A stretch of DNA of 36,857 nt from Alistipes sp. (GCA_017937805.1 JAGBCX010000046.1:1-36857), one strand, 5' to 3'; counted from the first letter of the stretch, positions 8,281 to 16,388 are shown. Notes: generated by a model from the letters alone, not told the origin. A program made the numbers and translations.

Positions 8281-9378
8281 TTAATCCTCCTCGGGGTGGG
8301 TTAAAAATCCCCAAACCAACGATACAAATTTAGTAAAAATTCCTTGATTTGAAAATGCTTTATACTTCCATCGAGAAACAAACATGTTTTGTACTAACAT
8401 AATTCGTTTACGCCAAGGCCCAATATTCTGTGAAAAAATAGCATTGTCATCATTTATGACAGAATCAAGAACCTGCATGGAATATGGGCTCTCCACAACT
8501 ATTTGAGGGTTCGCAATTTGTATTCCGAAAATTTGTGCCGCTATTGCCGTAATGCAATCGACAAATGCTCGCATATTGTACTCCTCACACAACTCGTAGA
8601 ATCTACGCCAATCGAAATTCGCTTGCTCTTTTTGGAGGAACAATGCCCAATCAAGAATGTGTCGCAAACGAATACCCTCCGAGAGGAAGTGCGTGAGCGA
8701 GTGGTAGTTCATAAACAAGGCATTAAACATCGGTGACGGCATCTCAATCTTTGTGTCAAAGATTGGCTTGCGCTCCTCGTTCCGTGCTATATTATCGAGC
8801 AGTTTATGCAAATTCTTCATCTTCTTACCACCTCGTACAGCAACGATAAAGCGGTGATTTTCAATCATCACCTTGCGGTAGATTATCTCGGAGTGTTTGT
8901 ACATCTCCTCATCGACCTTTGCGCCAAGCTTTCGCAGGATATCGTTGCCCCTTGCATAGTCATCGTATAGGTAACAGTCGAAATCTCCGCACTCACGATG
9001 GTTCGGCACAGGATAGTATGTACTAAATGCCAAACCCTTCATGCAAAGAGTCTTAATGTCGTTCTCTGCCAATTTCTCGGCGAGTTCAGCACACACCTCA
9101 CGCTGTCGTTCGTAACGCTGTTCGATATTGAATGCGGCATTTATCCACTGTAATTTGAGTGGTTGTGGGAAGGATTTAGCGAACTCTTTATCCTGCTCGA
9201 ACAACTTCACCAGACCATCGAATGCAATAGCCAATACACCCTGCTTACGGGCAAAATTATATACCGCCCGCCAAGAGATACCCTCGCTATTCAAAGTACA
9301 TACACTCGCCCCCTCCGTACCGATAGCGATACGAAGCAAATGAGAAAGAATCAAAGCTATACTATTCGGCTCGTTCAT
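8281..9378 (-). CDS. Uncharacterised nucleotidyltransferase-fold protein (NTP_transf_5-like)
   Basis: A 365-residue soluble protein. The region at 112-140 (CMKGLAFSTYYP, then HRECGDFDCYL with Asp132 and Asp134) resembles the active site of the DNA polymerase beta-like nucleotidyltransferase fold as found in the family often annotated as NTP_transf_5. Genes of this family recur in Bacteroidales polysaccharide loci, but I know of no assigned reaction. The rest is mostly helical, with no signal peptide or membrane segment. It sits between a WbuB-like glycosyltransferase (1-base gap) and rfbA (12 bases), clearly co-transcribed. Nucleotidyl or phosphosugar transfer onto a glycan or carrier is a guess, not a finding. 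Confidence 0.65.
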   Translation of the reverse strand: MNEPNSIALILSHLLRIAIGTEGASVCTLNSEGISWRAVYNFARKQGVLAIAFDGLVKLFEQDKEFAKSFPQPLKLQWINAAFNIEQRYERQREVCAELAEKLAENDIKTLCMKGLAFSTYYPVPNHRECGDFDCYLYDDYARGNDILRKLGAKVDEEMYKHSEIIYRKVMIENHRFIVAVRGGKKMKNLHKLLDNIARNEERKPIFDTKIEMPSPMFNALFMNYHSLTHFLSEGIRLRHILDWALFLQKEQANFDWRRFYELCEEYNMRAFVDCITAIAAQIFGIQIANPQIVVESPYSMQVLDSVINDDNAIFSQNIGPWRKRIMLVQNMFVSRWKYKAFSNQGIFTKFVSLVWGFLTHPEED

Positions 9379-9379
9379 T

Positions 9380-10591
9380 CTAATCGTTCATTATTGTTTC
9401 GAGCATATTCATTTGTAACTCGAAATTGAAATACTTTGCAGAAAAAGTCCTACCTTTCTCACCTAACTCACTACGCTGCTCGGATGACATCTGCGATAGG
9501 TATAATACCGCATCTGCAAAGGCTTTTGCATCGCCTGCATCAACAGCTATACCACAACCTATGTCCTCTATCAACTCTTTTGTCTCACCATTTATCATCG
9601 TAATAATCGGCTTTCCGGCGGACATATAAGCCTGAATTTTAGCCGGTACCGTCAATGCAAAAACAGGCTCATCTTTTAATGCTGCAAACAAGACATCGGC
9701 CTTTGCAAAAGTTGCAGGCATAGCCTCCAATGGATAAGAACCGACACAATGTACCGTAGCAGATAAATTGCGTTGAACAATTTGGTCCTCAACCCAACCT
9801 TTCGCACGACCATTTCCGACAATTACGAAATGGATATTAGTATTATCTTTAAGTTGTTCCGCTGCTTTCAACACTGTTCCGAAATCTTGCGACTCACCTA
9901 TATTTCCAGTAAACATCGCCACAAAGCCATTCGGTACGGTCGGGGTTTCAACATCAGCATTCATAGTAAGTGCCGAATCTACCCAATTCGGAAAATAGAC
10001 AACTTTCGATGCAAAATTACCCTTCTCGCAAATAGAGCGCTCAAAGCCCTTTGAACTGATAAGAATTTTATCCGAATTGCGATAAAACCACTGCACCATC
10101 TTCGAAAAGAAACCAAGGATATATTTGTTACGCATACCTATCGCAGCCGTAAGGCTTTCGGGCCAAAGATCAAGTACCCAAAAATACATTGGTATGCGTT
10201 GTATCTTCTTAACAAAAGTCGCAGCAACGCCAATTGTTACAGGCGAAACTTGATGAACAAAAACCGCATCATATCTATACCTCAGGACCAGATACAATGC
10301 AATAAAGCATGAGGACACAAGATAGCTCAAATAATTAAGAGCAAGCAAGATTTTGCTGTCTTTACCACGAGGTACAACAAATCCTCGAATAATATGCACT
10401 CCATTAAGAACCTCCGTACGGCGTTTAAAAAGACCATAGCCATCAAAGAACTTACCTTGCGGATAGTTAGGAATAGCTGTCAGCACAGTCACCTCATGAC
10501 CACGCCTTTGCAACTCAAAGGCAATATCGTTGCATTTGAAATTTTCAGGCTGAAAATACTGTGTTACAAGGAGTATTCTTTTGCAAGTCAT
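9380..10591 (-). CDS. GT4 glycosyltransferase, WbuB-like (probable L-FucNAc transferase)
   Basis: A 403-residue GT-B glycosyltransferase. The N-terminus (LLVTQYFQPENFKCNDIAFE, then LTAIPNYPQGKFFDGY) is characteristic of WbuB-type enzymes, and the C-terminal half holds the donor-site region with GNIGESQDFGTVLKAAE and an AKIQAYMSAGKPII segment. In enterobacterial O-antigen clusters wbuB directly follows the UDP-L-FucNAc genes fnlABC, and WbuB is assigned as the FucNAc transferase. Here the gene likewise follows capE-capF-capG, by 11 bases. The hydrophobic stretch around residues 85-110 suggests membrane association. Donor UDP-L-FucNAc is inferred from family plus context. Confidence 0.82.
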   Translation of the reverse strand: MTCKRILLVTQYFQPENFKCNDIAFELQRRGHEVTVLTAIPNYPQGKFFDGYGLFKRRTEVLNGVHIIRGFVVPRGKDSKILLALNYLSYLVSSCFIALYLVLRYRYDAVFVHQVSPVTIGVAATFVKKIQRIPMYFWVLDLWPESLTAAIGMRNKYILGFFSKMVQWFYRNSDKILISSKGFERSICEKGNFASKVVYFPNWVDSALTMNADVETPTVPNGFVAMFTGNIGESQDFGTVLKAAEQLKDNTNIHFVIVGNGRAKGWVEDQIVQRNLSATVHCVGSYPLEAMPATFAKADVLFAALKDEPVFALTVPAKIQAYMSAGKPIITMINGETKELIEDIGCGIAVDAGDAKAFADAVLYLSQMSSEQRSELGEKGRTFSAKYFNFELQMNMLETIMND

Positions 10592-10602
10592 ATTTCACTA
10601 CT

Positions 10603-11772
10603 CTACTTCCTCCAAACCATTTTGTTTACGACGCCGGTGTAGGACTGAATCAGTTTTACGACCTTGGTCGAAACATTCTCGTCTGTGTAATTTGGTACAG
10701 GTATGCCGTTGTCGCCATTTGCAACCATCTCAACCGCTGTATCCACTGCCTGTAAAAGCGACTTTTCGTCAATACCTGCCAAGATAAAACAGCCCTTATC
10801 CAATGCCTCTGGACGCTCAGTCGAAGTACGAATACATACCGCAGGGAACGAGTGGCCAACACTTGTAAAGAACGAACTCTCCTCTGGCAATGTTCCGCTA
10901 TCGCTAACCACCGCAAAGGCATTCATCTGCAAGCAGTTATAGTCGTGAAAGCCAAGAGGTTCGTGCTGAATAACTCGCTTATCCAACTCGAAACCACTCG
11001 AAGCCAATCTATTACGGCTGCGTGGGTGGCATGAGTAGAGAATTGGCATATCGTACTTCTCCGCCATCTTATTAATTGCGGTAAAGAGCGATGTAAAGTT
11101 CTTCTCTGTATCAATATTCTCCTCACGGTGAGCCGACAAAAGAATATACCTACCCTTCTCCAAGCCCAATCGCTTATGGATATCGCTTGCCTCAATCTCT
11201 GCCAAATTCTCGTGCAGCACCTCCGCCATTGGCGAGCCACTAACATAGGTACGTTCCTTCGCCACACTCGATGCGTTGAGGTAGCGGCGTGCGTGCTCCG
11301 AGTAGCAGATATTCACATCCGAGATTATATCCACGATACGGCGGTTGGTCTCCTCCGGCAAGCACTCATCGAAGCAACGATTTCCAGCCTCCATGTGGAA
11401 GATTGGAATATGCAGACGCTTTGCGCCGATAACCGAAAGGCACGAGTTTGTATCGCCCAAGACCAACACTGCGTCAGGCTTAATCTCAACCATCAACTTA
11501 TACGATGCGTTAATGATATTGCCCATTGTTGCGCCGAGGTCGTCGCCCACAGCGTTGAGATATACCTCAGGCTCAGCGAGTTTCAAGTCGCGGAAGAAGA
11601 TACCGTTAAGGTTATAATCGTAGTTCTGTCCCGTATGAGCAAGAATACAATCGAAATACTTTCGGCACTTATTAATCACCGCTGCAAGGCGGATAATCTC
11701 GGGGCGAGTACCTACGATAATCAAGAGTTTGAGTTTGCCATTCTCGGCAAATTTTACATTTGAAAAGTTCAT
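10603..11772 (-). CDS. capG: UDP-N-acetyl-sugar 2-epimerase, CapG/FnlC-like (UDP-L-FucNAc synthesis)
   Basis: A 389-residue GT-B-fold epimerase of the WecB family with GTRPEIIRL near the N-terminus, and the SAHREENID, SCHPRSRNR and VSDSGTLPEESSFF blocks. In the CapE-CapF-CapG (FnlABC) pathway this enzyme inverts C2 of UDP-N-acetyl-L-pneumosamine (the 6-deoxy-L-talose product of CapF) to give UDP-L-FucNAc. Assignment to CapG rather than the UDP-GlcNAc/ManNAc epimerase WecB rests on immediate linkage to capE and capF and on the PEESSFF-type C-terminal block. It is separated from capF by a 125-bp repeat-like element at 11801-11925. Confidence 0.88.
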   Translation of the reverse strand: MNFSNVKFAENGKLKLLIIVGTRPEIIRLAAVINKCRKYFDCILAHTGQNYDYNLNGIFFRDLKLAEPEVYLNAVGDDLGATMGNIINASYKLMVEIKPDAVLVLGDTNSCLSVIGAKRLHIPIFHMEAGNRCFDECLPEETNRRIVDIISDVNICYSEHARRYLNASSVAKERTYVSGSPMAEVLHENLAEIEASDIHKRLGLEKGRYILLSAHREENIDTEKNFTSLFTAINKMAEKYDMPILYSCHPRSRNRLASSGFELDKRVIQHEPLGFHDYNCLQMNAFAVVSDSGTLPEESSFFTSVGHSFPAVCIRTSTERPEALDKGCFILAGIDEKSLLQAVDTAVEMVANGDNGIPVPNYTDENVSTKVVKLIQSYTGVVNKMVWRK

Positions 11773-11800
11773 ATCTTTTTTGTTTGTTTTGCTCTATTCT

Positions 11801-11925
11801 ATAAATTTGTATAGCGATGATGATTTCAAGGCTTGCGAACTCCGAAAAACCGCAGCATACTCAAGCGTATGTGAGGATTTTGAGGAGGAGCGTAACGCAG
11901 AAAGCGCATTGCTATACGGATTTAT
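11801..11925. repeat. MITE-like element with 19-bp terminal inverted repeats
   Basis: A 125-bp stretch between capG and capF bounded by inverted repeats: ATAAATTTGTATAGCGATG at 11801-11819, and the reverse complement at 11907-11925 reads ATAAATCCGTATAGCAATG, 16 of 19 identical. It contains an internal hairpin (CATAC-GTATG around 11860-11875) and a palindromic GCGTTACGC-type core. It encodes no credible protein. The right repeat overlaps the capF 3' end and provides its last codons and TAG stop. It is the only large gap in the surrounding tight operon. No clear target-site duplication was seen. A dispersed non-autonomous repeat is inferred. Confidence 0.55.
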
Positions 11926-13123
11926 CCACCTTCTCAAAATATGTATCGGGCTTATTCGGGTCAAACGCCTCATTTGCCCACATCACCGTTACCAAATCCT
12001 CCGTATCGGAGAGGTTGATGATGTTGTGGGTATAGCCCGGTAGCATATGTACCGCCTCTATCTTCTCACCACTAACCTCAAAATTCAACACCTCGTCAGA
12101 GCCTACTCTGCGTTGCTGAATCAAGCCCTTGCCCGACACCACAATAAAGAACTCCCACTTGGTATTGTGCCAATGTTCGCCCTTTGTAATACCTGGCTTC
12201 GAGATATTTACACTTACCTGCCCGCACTTCTCGCTACGCAACAGCTCGGTAAATGAGCCTCGTGCATCGCAGTTCATCTTCAACTCGAACGATACCTTCT
12301 CCTTTGGTAGATAGCTCAAATAGGTCGAATATAGCTTCTTAGCAAAGGAGTTATACGGAATCTCAGGCACAACAAGTGTCTGCGGTTGTGCTTTGAACGA
12401 CTCCAACAAATCGACAATCTCACCGAGCGTGATTTTATGCGTCGTAGGCACAGCACAATACTTGCCGTTGTCGCATAAAACAGTCTCTACACCATCGAAC
12501 TCGCAGTGATGCTCCTTGCCTTTGAGTGCGCCAATCATCTCGTCCACCAAGTCATCGATATAAAGCAGTTCCAACTCTGTTGAACGGTCATTCACCATAA
12601 TAGGCAGATCGTTGGCTATATTATTGCAGAAGGTTGCCACTGCCGAGTTGTAGTTCGGGCGGCACCATTTGCCAAACAAGTTCGGGAAGCGATAGACCAG
12701 TACGCGCGCGCCCGTGCGTGTACTATAATTAAAGAATAACTCCTCACCAGCACGCTTGCTACGTCCATACTCGCTATCGCCAAAGCGGCCCGCCAATGTT
12801 GCCTGAATCGAAGACGACAACATCACAGGAGCCGTATTGCCATACTTTTCGAGCGTATCTAGCAGCGTCGAAGCAAAGCCGAAATTGCCCGCCATAAACT
12901 CCTCTGTATTCTGCGGACGGTTTACGCCTGCAAGGTTAAAGACAAAGTCCGCCTCCTTGCAGTAGCTATCCAACTCCTCCGCCGTAGAGTCGATATCGTA
13001 CTCGAAAACCTCCTCAACAACGACATCTCCATAGCACTTCGCCTTGCCGTCGCGAATATTTTTGAGTTGCGCGCAGAGATTCTGACCAACAAAACCCTTT
13101 GCGCCTGTAACTAATATCTTCAT
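11912..13123 (-). CDS. capF: Bifunctional C3-epimerase/C4-reductase CapF (UDP-L-FucNAc synthesis)
   Basis: A 403-residue two-domain enzyme. The N-terminal short-chain dehydrogenase has GAKGFVGQNL (7-16), a serine cluster at 103-105 and YGRSK (Tyr119, Lys123). The C-terminal cupin (about 275-395) has the metal-binding pattern GEHWHNTKWEFF (His317, His319) and His366. In Staphylococcus CapF the cupin epimerises C3 of the CapE product and the dehydrogenase domain reduces C4. Length is slightly above that homologue. The last four residues (DKSV) and the stop come from the inverted repeat of the 11801-11925 element, so the native C-terminus may have been altered. It starts 6 bases after the cupin gene. 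Confidence 0.92.
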   Translation of the reverse strand: MKILVTGAKGFVGQNLCAQLKNIRDGKAKCYGDVVVEEVFEYDIDSTAEELDSYCKEADFVFNLAGVNRPQNTEEFMAGNFGFASTLLDTLEKYGNTAPVMLSSSIQATLAGRFGDSEYGRSKRAGEELFFNYSTRTGARVLVYRFPNLFGKWCRPNYNSAVATFCNNIANDLPIMVNDRSTELELLYIDDLVDEMIGALKGKEHHCEFDGVETVLCDNGKYCAVPTTHKITLGEIVDLLESFKAQPQTLVVPEIPYNSFAKKLYSTYLSYLPKEKVSFELKMNCDARGSFTELLRSEKCGQVSVNISKPGITKGEHWHNTKWEFFIVVSGKGLIQQRRVGSDEVLNFEVSGEKIEAVHMLPGYTHNIINLSDTEDLVTVMWANEAFDPNKPDTYFEKVDKSV

Positions 13124-13129
13124 AATTCG

Positions 13130-13564
13130 TTAGTATTTCGACCAGTCCACCCAGAGGTTTTTGTCATATCGCCAACTATCTTTGAGCGCCTCCTCCAGAA
13201 TCTTACCCGAGAAGACGAGCAAGATGGAGTCCTTCTCGTGCGCTTTGATGCAGTTGGCATAACCCTCTGGTACGCATATTATCTTGCTATCGCTATCTGT
13301 CAATTCGTAAATCTCTGCCTCCAAGTCGGGTGATGGGTTCTCCCAATTATCCACTTCGACAAGAGCCACCGTGAATGAGCCCTTAATGCAGTAAAACCAC
13401 TTCTTCTCGAATTGGTGTCCGTGCCAACCGCGAATTACCGAAACGTCGGGGTGGTGGATAAAGTAGCAACGCTCCACACCCGGAAAACGAAAGGCATTTA
13501 GCGATGAGATTTGTCCACGAGCATCGCGGAAAATCTCGCCTTCAACAACTGTTACCTTTGCCAT
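13130..13564 (-). CDS. RmlC-like single-domain cupin (sugar-nucleotide epimerase/isomerase family)
   Basis: A 144-residue jelly-roll cupin. RDARGQISSL, RGWHGHQFEKKWFYCIKG and the ICVPEGYANCI segment resemble dTDP-4-dehydrorhamnose 3,5-epimerase (RmlC) and related FdtA/WxcM isomerases, but it is shorter than typical RmlC (about 180). I place the start at the ATG at 13564, four bases after the capE stop; a GTG twelve bases upstream is possible. It lies between capE and capF, which already carries its own cupin, so its role in FucNAc synthesis is not obvious. Alternatives are an RmlC/FdtA-type step on the RmlB product or a non-catalytic partner. Confidence 0.72.
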   Translation of the reverse strand: MAKVTVVEGEIFRDARGQISSLNAFRFPGVERCYFIHHPDVSVIRGWHGHQFEKKWFYCIKGSFTVALVEVDNWENPSPDLEAEIYELTDSDSKIICVPEGYANCIKAHEKDSILLVFSGKILEEALKDSWRYDKNLWVDWSKY

Positions 13565-13568
13565 AATG

Positions 13569-14642
13569 CTACTCACTACGAATCTCCTTTGCCTTCGAAC
13601 GCGGCTGCAAGCCCAAATCCTCGCGGATAAAGCGCAACTTCAACAACAACTCCTTCATACCCTCAACATCAAGACGGCGTGTATTGTGCGAGTGGTAATC
13701 CTCAATTTTCGACACCTTCTCGTTGCCCTCAACAAAGAATTTGTCGTAGTTCAAGTCGCGAGTGTCGCAAGGGATACGGTAGTAGTCGCCCATATCGACA
13801 GCCTTTGCCATCTCCTCGCGTGTTACGAGGGTTTCGTACAACTTCTCGCCATGGCGTGTACCGATAACCTTAACCTCGGTCTCGCCGTATGCAGGGTTAA
13901 CCTTTGCGTAGGTCTGCTTCAATGCCTCTGCCAAAGTTGAGAGTGTAGCTGCCGGAGCTTTCTGAACGAACAAGTCACCATTCTCGCCGTGAGTGAAGGC
14001 GTAGACAACCAAATCCACTGCATCGTCCAAAGTCATCATAAAACGAGTCATCTCTGGGTCTGTAATGGTGATAGGCTTACCCTGCTCCATCTGCTCAACC
14101 CACAATGGAATAACCGAGCCACGCGATGCCATAACGTTGCCATAGCGAGTACAGCAGATTGTAGTAGCGGCGCCCTGACCGAGTTCACGACCTTTGGCAA
14201 TAGCCACCTTCTCCATCAACGCCTTCGAAATACCCATAGCATTGATTGGATAAGCAGCTTTATCGGTCGAAAGAACAACAACATTCTTCACACCATGCTC
14301 GATAGCAGAGAGGAGAACGTTGTTTGTACCGATGACATTGGTCATAGTAGCCTCCATAGGGAAGAATTCGCACGAAGGCACTTGCTTCAATGCAGCCGCA
14401 GCGAAGACATAATCAACACCGCGCATAGCGACATCGACAGAAGCCTTTTCGCGAACGTTGCCGATATAGAACTTCACTTTTGGGTTTTGTAATGCGTGAC
14501 GCATATCATCTTGCTTCTTCTCATCGCGCGAGAAGATACGAATCTCCTTGATATCGGAATCAAGGAATCTACGAAGCACGGCGTTTCCGAAACTGCCCGT
14601 ACCGCCTGTAATCAACAGGACTTTGTCTTTAAAGATTGACAT
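13569..14642 (-). CDS. capE: UDP-GlcNAc 4,6-dehydratase/5-epimerase CapE (FnlA/FlaA1-type)
   Basis: A 357-residue soluble extended short-chain dehydrogenase with TGGTGSFG (12-19), STDKAAYP (Thr126, Asp127, Lys128) and AMGISK, where Met136 replaces the usual catalytic Tyr ahead of Lys140, as expected of CapE/FlaA1-type dehydratases. It converts UDP-GlcNAc to a UDP-4-keto-6-deoxy-L-sugar, the first step towards UDP-L-FucNAc. The start is set at the ATG at 14642; an upstream in-frame ATG at 14693 would add 17 low-complexity residues and overlap the acetyltransferase gene. A -7-like motif lies 49 bases upstream of this start (14691-14698). Next genes are the cupin and capF. Confidence 0.93.
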   Translation of the reverse strand: MSIFKDKVLLITGGTGSFGNAVLRRFLDSDIKEIRIFSRDEKKQDDMRHALQNPKVKFYIGNVREKASVDVAMRGVDYVFAAAALKQVPSCEFFPMEATMTNVIGTNNVLLSAIEHGVKNVVVLSTDKAAYPINAMGISKALMEKVAIAKGRELGQGAATTICCTRYGNVMASRGSVIPLWVEQMEQGKPITITDPEMTRFMMTLDDAVDLVVYAFTHGENGDLFVQKAPAATLSTLAEALKQTYAKVNPAYGETEVKVIGTRHGEKLYETLVTREEMAKAVDMGDYYRIPCDTRDLNYDKFFVEGNEKVSKIEDYHSHNTRRLDVEGMKELLLKLRFIREDLGLQPRSKAKEIRSE

Positions 14643-14670
14643 TGTGTGAAAATTATTGTATTGTTTTTTA

Positions 14671-15288
14671 TTATTTTTTTTGATGTTGAGCAAAGATAGA
14701 TTCTAACTCCTCACGAGAGAATCTCTCCTCTTCAGGGTATAGTATTGATTCGTGTTCTAGTATTTCGTTGATAGTCCATTTAAATTTTATAAATTTTGCC
14801 GGAACACCACCAATCACTGCGTATGGTGGAGTACTTTTATTCACTACTGCACCCGCAGCAACTGTACAGCCACGACCTATGGTTACACCAGACAACAAAG
14901 TTACATTACAGCCAATCCAAACATCTTTCTCAATGATAACATCCTCATCATAGCCTTTAGGTTTGTTTGATTCCATTATGTCTGTAATAAACATACCCTT
15001 AATATAGGCGTGATTACCAGTATGCACAGTAAAGTTTTCCGCTATCGCTGTATTGCCTTTTATAATACACTTTGCGTTTAGGCAAGACAAGTTTGCATAT
15101 GGGCCTATTCCCACGCTCTCACCAACATATAAGTTTTTATAGTTCGCGCAACTTAGGGGGGGGGTAATTGTCGCATTATCAGCAATATAGCCAAATGATT
15201 TTCGGCTATATCCGAAATAATTCTTATACAAAAAATACAATCCTCGTATAAATCTATTGTTCTTTATTCGGTGTTTAAGCCTCTTCAT
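14671..15288 (-). CDS. Hexapeptide-repeat acetyltransferase with a C9 homopolymer
   Basis: A 205-residue left-handed beta-helix acyltransferase of the WcaF/maltose O-acetyltransferase kind: hexapeptide repeats from about residue 50 to 160, the catalytic region VHTGNH (His89, His93), the IIEKDVWIGCNVTLLSGVTIG block and the terminal GGVPAK (160-165). It probably O- or N-acetylates a residue of the glycan, using acetyl-CoA in the cytoplasm. The start at 15288 forms an ATGA overlap with the preceding glycosyltransferase; a longer in-frame start exists at 15330 but lies inside that gene. Codons 42-45 contain nine consecutive C bases (minus strand, 15164-15156). One base less gives an immediate TAA and one more gives a stop a few codons later. 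Confidence 0.85.
   Translation of the reverse strand: MKRLKHRIKNNRFIRGLYFLYKNYFGYSRKSFGYIADNATITPPLSCANYKNLYVGESVGIGPYANLSCLNAKCIIKGNTAIAENFTVHTGNHAYIKGMFITDIMESNKPKGYDEDVIIEKDVWIGCNVTLLSGVTIGRGCTVAAGAVVNKSTPPYAVIGGVPAKFIKFKWTINEILEHESILYPEEERFSREELESIFAQHQKK
14691..14698 (-). promoter_or_regulatory. Possible internal promoter upstream of capE
   Basis: TATCTTTG on the minus strand matches TAnnTTTG and lies within the last codons of the acetyltransferase gene, about 49 bases before the capE start. No -33 element at the usual distance is obvious, so it could be a coincidence of coding sequence. Confidence 0.35.
15156..15164. repeat. G9/C9 homopolymer inside the acetyltransferase gene
   Basis: Nine G on the plus strand (nine C in the coding strand) at codons 42-45 of the acetyltransferase. 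Such tracts are prone to slipped-strand length change. The reading frame is open at length nine as given. Confidence 0.8.
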
Positions 15289-16388
15289 TGTACTATTGTT
15301 TCTCTCCATATATTGACCATCTGTCGCCATACAGATTCTATATCATACCTCTTATTAACCCTCTGTTGTACGTTTACACGGCACTCTTTTTTGAACTCTA
15401 CATCCAACAACATCTTCTCAATTGCCGTTTTCAGGTGTTCAACATTTTGAGGTTCGACCATAATACCATAATGCTTATTGTTCTCTTCTTCGAGCATCTC
15501 CGGAATAGCACCAACCGAAGTCGTAACAATAGCACAGCTACAAGCCATGCCCTCTAAAATAACGTTCGGAAATCCCTCCGTATAGGTTGGCAGAACAAAT
15601 ATATCACATTTGCACATCTCCCGGATTACATTTTCATAAGGAATTTCCCCCTTAATCTCTAACCACTCGGCATGGTTAGCATAACAATACAGGTCATCTT
15701 TTGTTGAATCCAATATCGCACCCAACATTTTGACCTTGATATTAGGGATTTCACGACAGGCGTCTATCAATTCATAGATTCCTTTTGTTCGCAAGCCATG
15801 ACCAACAAATAACACACTTCTATCCTCTCGACTCTCTTGCGCAAATCTTGTAGCAATTTCTACAACTTGGGGCGCAACAGGATTTGGCAACCGCTTAACA
15901 TTCGTAAATCCCATCTCCAAGAGTGTATCGTAAGAGGATTTATCCAATACTATGACTCCATCTGCAATCTTAACAACTTTACACAAGAGTTTCCATTCCC
16001 AATTATTTTGATCTCGTAACTCCGGAATACGACCAAATCGAAAATGGACAACAGCCTTCACGCCATGCCTGTGAGCAACCTCAATCATGAAGATATCCTT
16101 TAATAAACTTATGGAGGCACTCGAAGCTATATGGATAAGATCATATTTTTGGTCTTTTAAAATCTTATTCTCTTGTTGTATAACTTTGTAATAACCGATA
16201 AGTCCACGCTTTATTCTATGGTACATGCCCTTGCTGATAACATTCTGTTCGTGGTCTAATGTCATAGACAGAAAGTCCATATCACAAGAATCTGTCCCCT
16301 TAATTTTTGCGTAATAATCAAGAATATGACCTGTCCAACGAGCAATACCACCTGCCCTACCGATTGGAGATGCTAACAATACTCTCAT
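15285..16388 (-). CDS. GT4-family glycosyltransferase
   Basis: A 367-residue GT-B glycosyltransferase. The N-terminal acceptor domain starts RVLLASPIGRAGGIARWTG, a glycine-rich loop typical of GT4. The C-terminal donor domain has LFVGHGLRTKGIYELIDAC and the E-x7-E-type block EGFPNVILEGMACSCAIVTT. It should add one sugar to the lipid-linked repeat unit at the cytoplasmic face of the inner membrane; donor and linkage cannot be told. Its stop codon overlaps the acetyltransferase start (ATGA at 15288-15285), and it directly abuts the upstream glycosyltransferase, which points to translational coupling. Base composition is AT-rich compared with the flanking housekeeping genes. Confidence 0.88.
   Translation of the reverse strand: MRVLLASPIGRAGGIARWTGHILDYYAKIKGTDSCDMDFLSMTLDHEQNVISKGMYHRIKRGLIGYYKVIQQENKILKDQKYDLIHIASSASISLLKDIFMIEVAHRHGVKAVVHFRFGRIPELRDQNNWEWKLLCKVVKIADGVIVLDKSSYDTLLEMGFTNVKRLPNPVAPQVVEIATRFAQESREDRSVLFVGHGLRTKGIYELIDACREIPNIKVKMLGAILDSTKDDLYCYANHAEWLEIKGEIPYENVIREMCKCDIFVLPTYTEGFPNVILEGMACSCAIVTTSVGAIPEMLEEENNKHYGIMVEPQNVEHLKTAIEKMLLDVEFKKECRVNVQQRVNKRYDIESVWRQMVNIWRETIVQ

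Noticed and set aside
10603-11772. capG as a plain UDP-GlcNAc 2-epimerase (WecB) for ManNAc synthesis
   Set aside because: Direct linkage to capE and capF and to a WbuB-like transferase favours the FucNAc pathway; the dehydrogenase at 20912 pairs with WbpP instead.
11729-12043. Plus-strand frame of 104 codons across the capG-capF gap
   Set aside because: It runs through the inverted-repeat element and antisense to capF; the apparent protein is a by-product of the repeat.
14643-14693. Longer capE start at 14693
   Set aside because: The added residues are low-complexity, overlap the acetyltransferase gene and precede the conserved SIFKDKVLLITGGTGSFG start.
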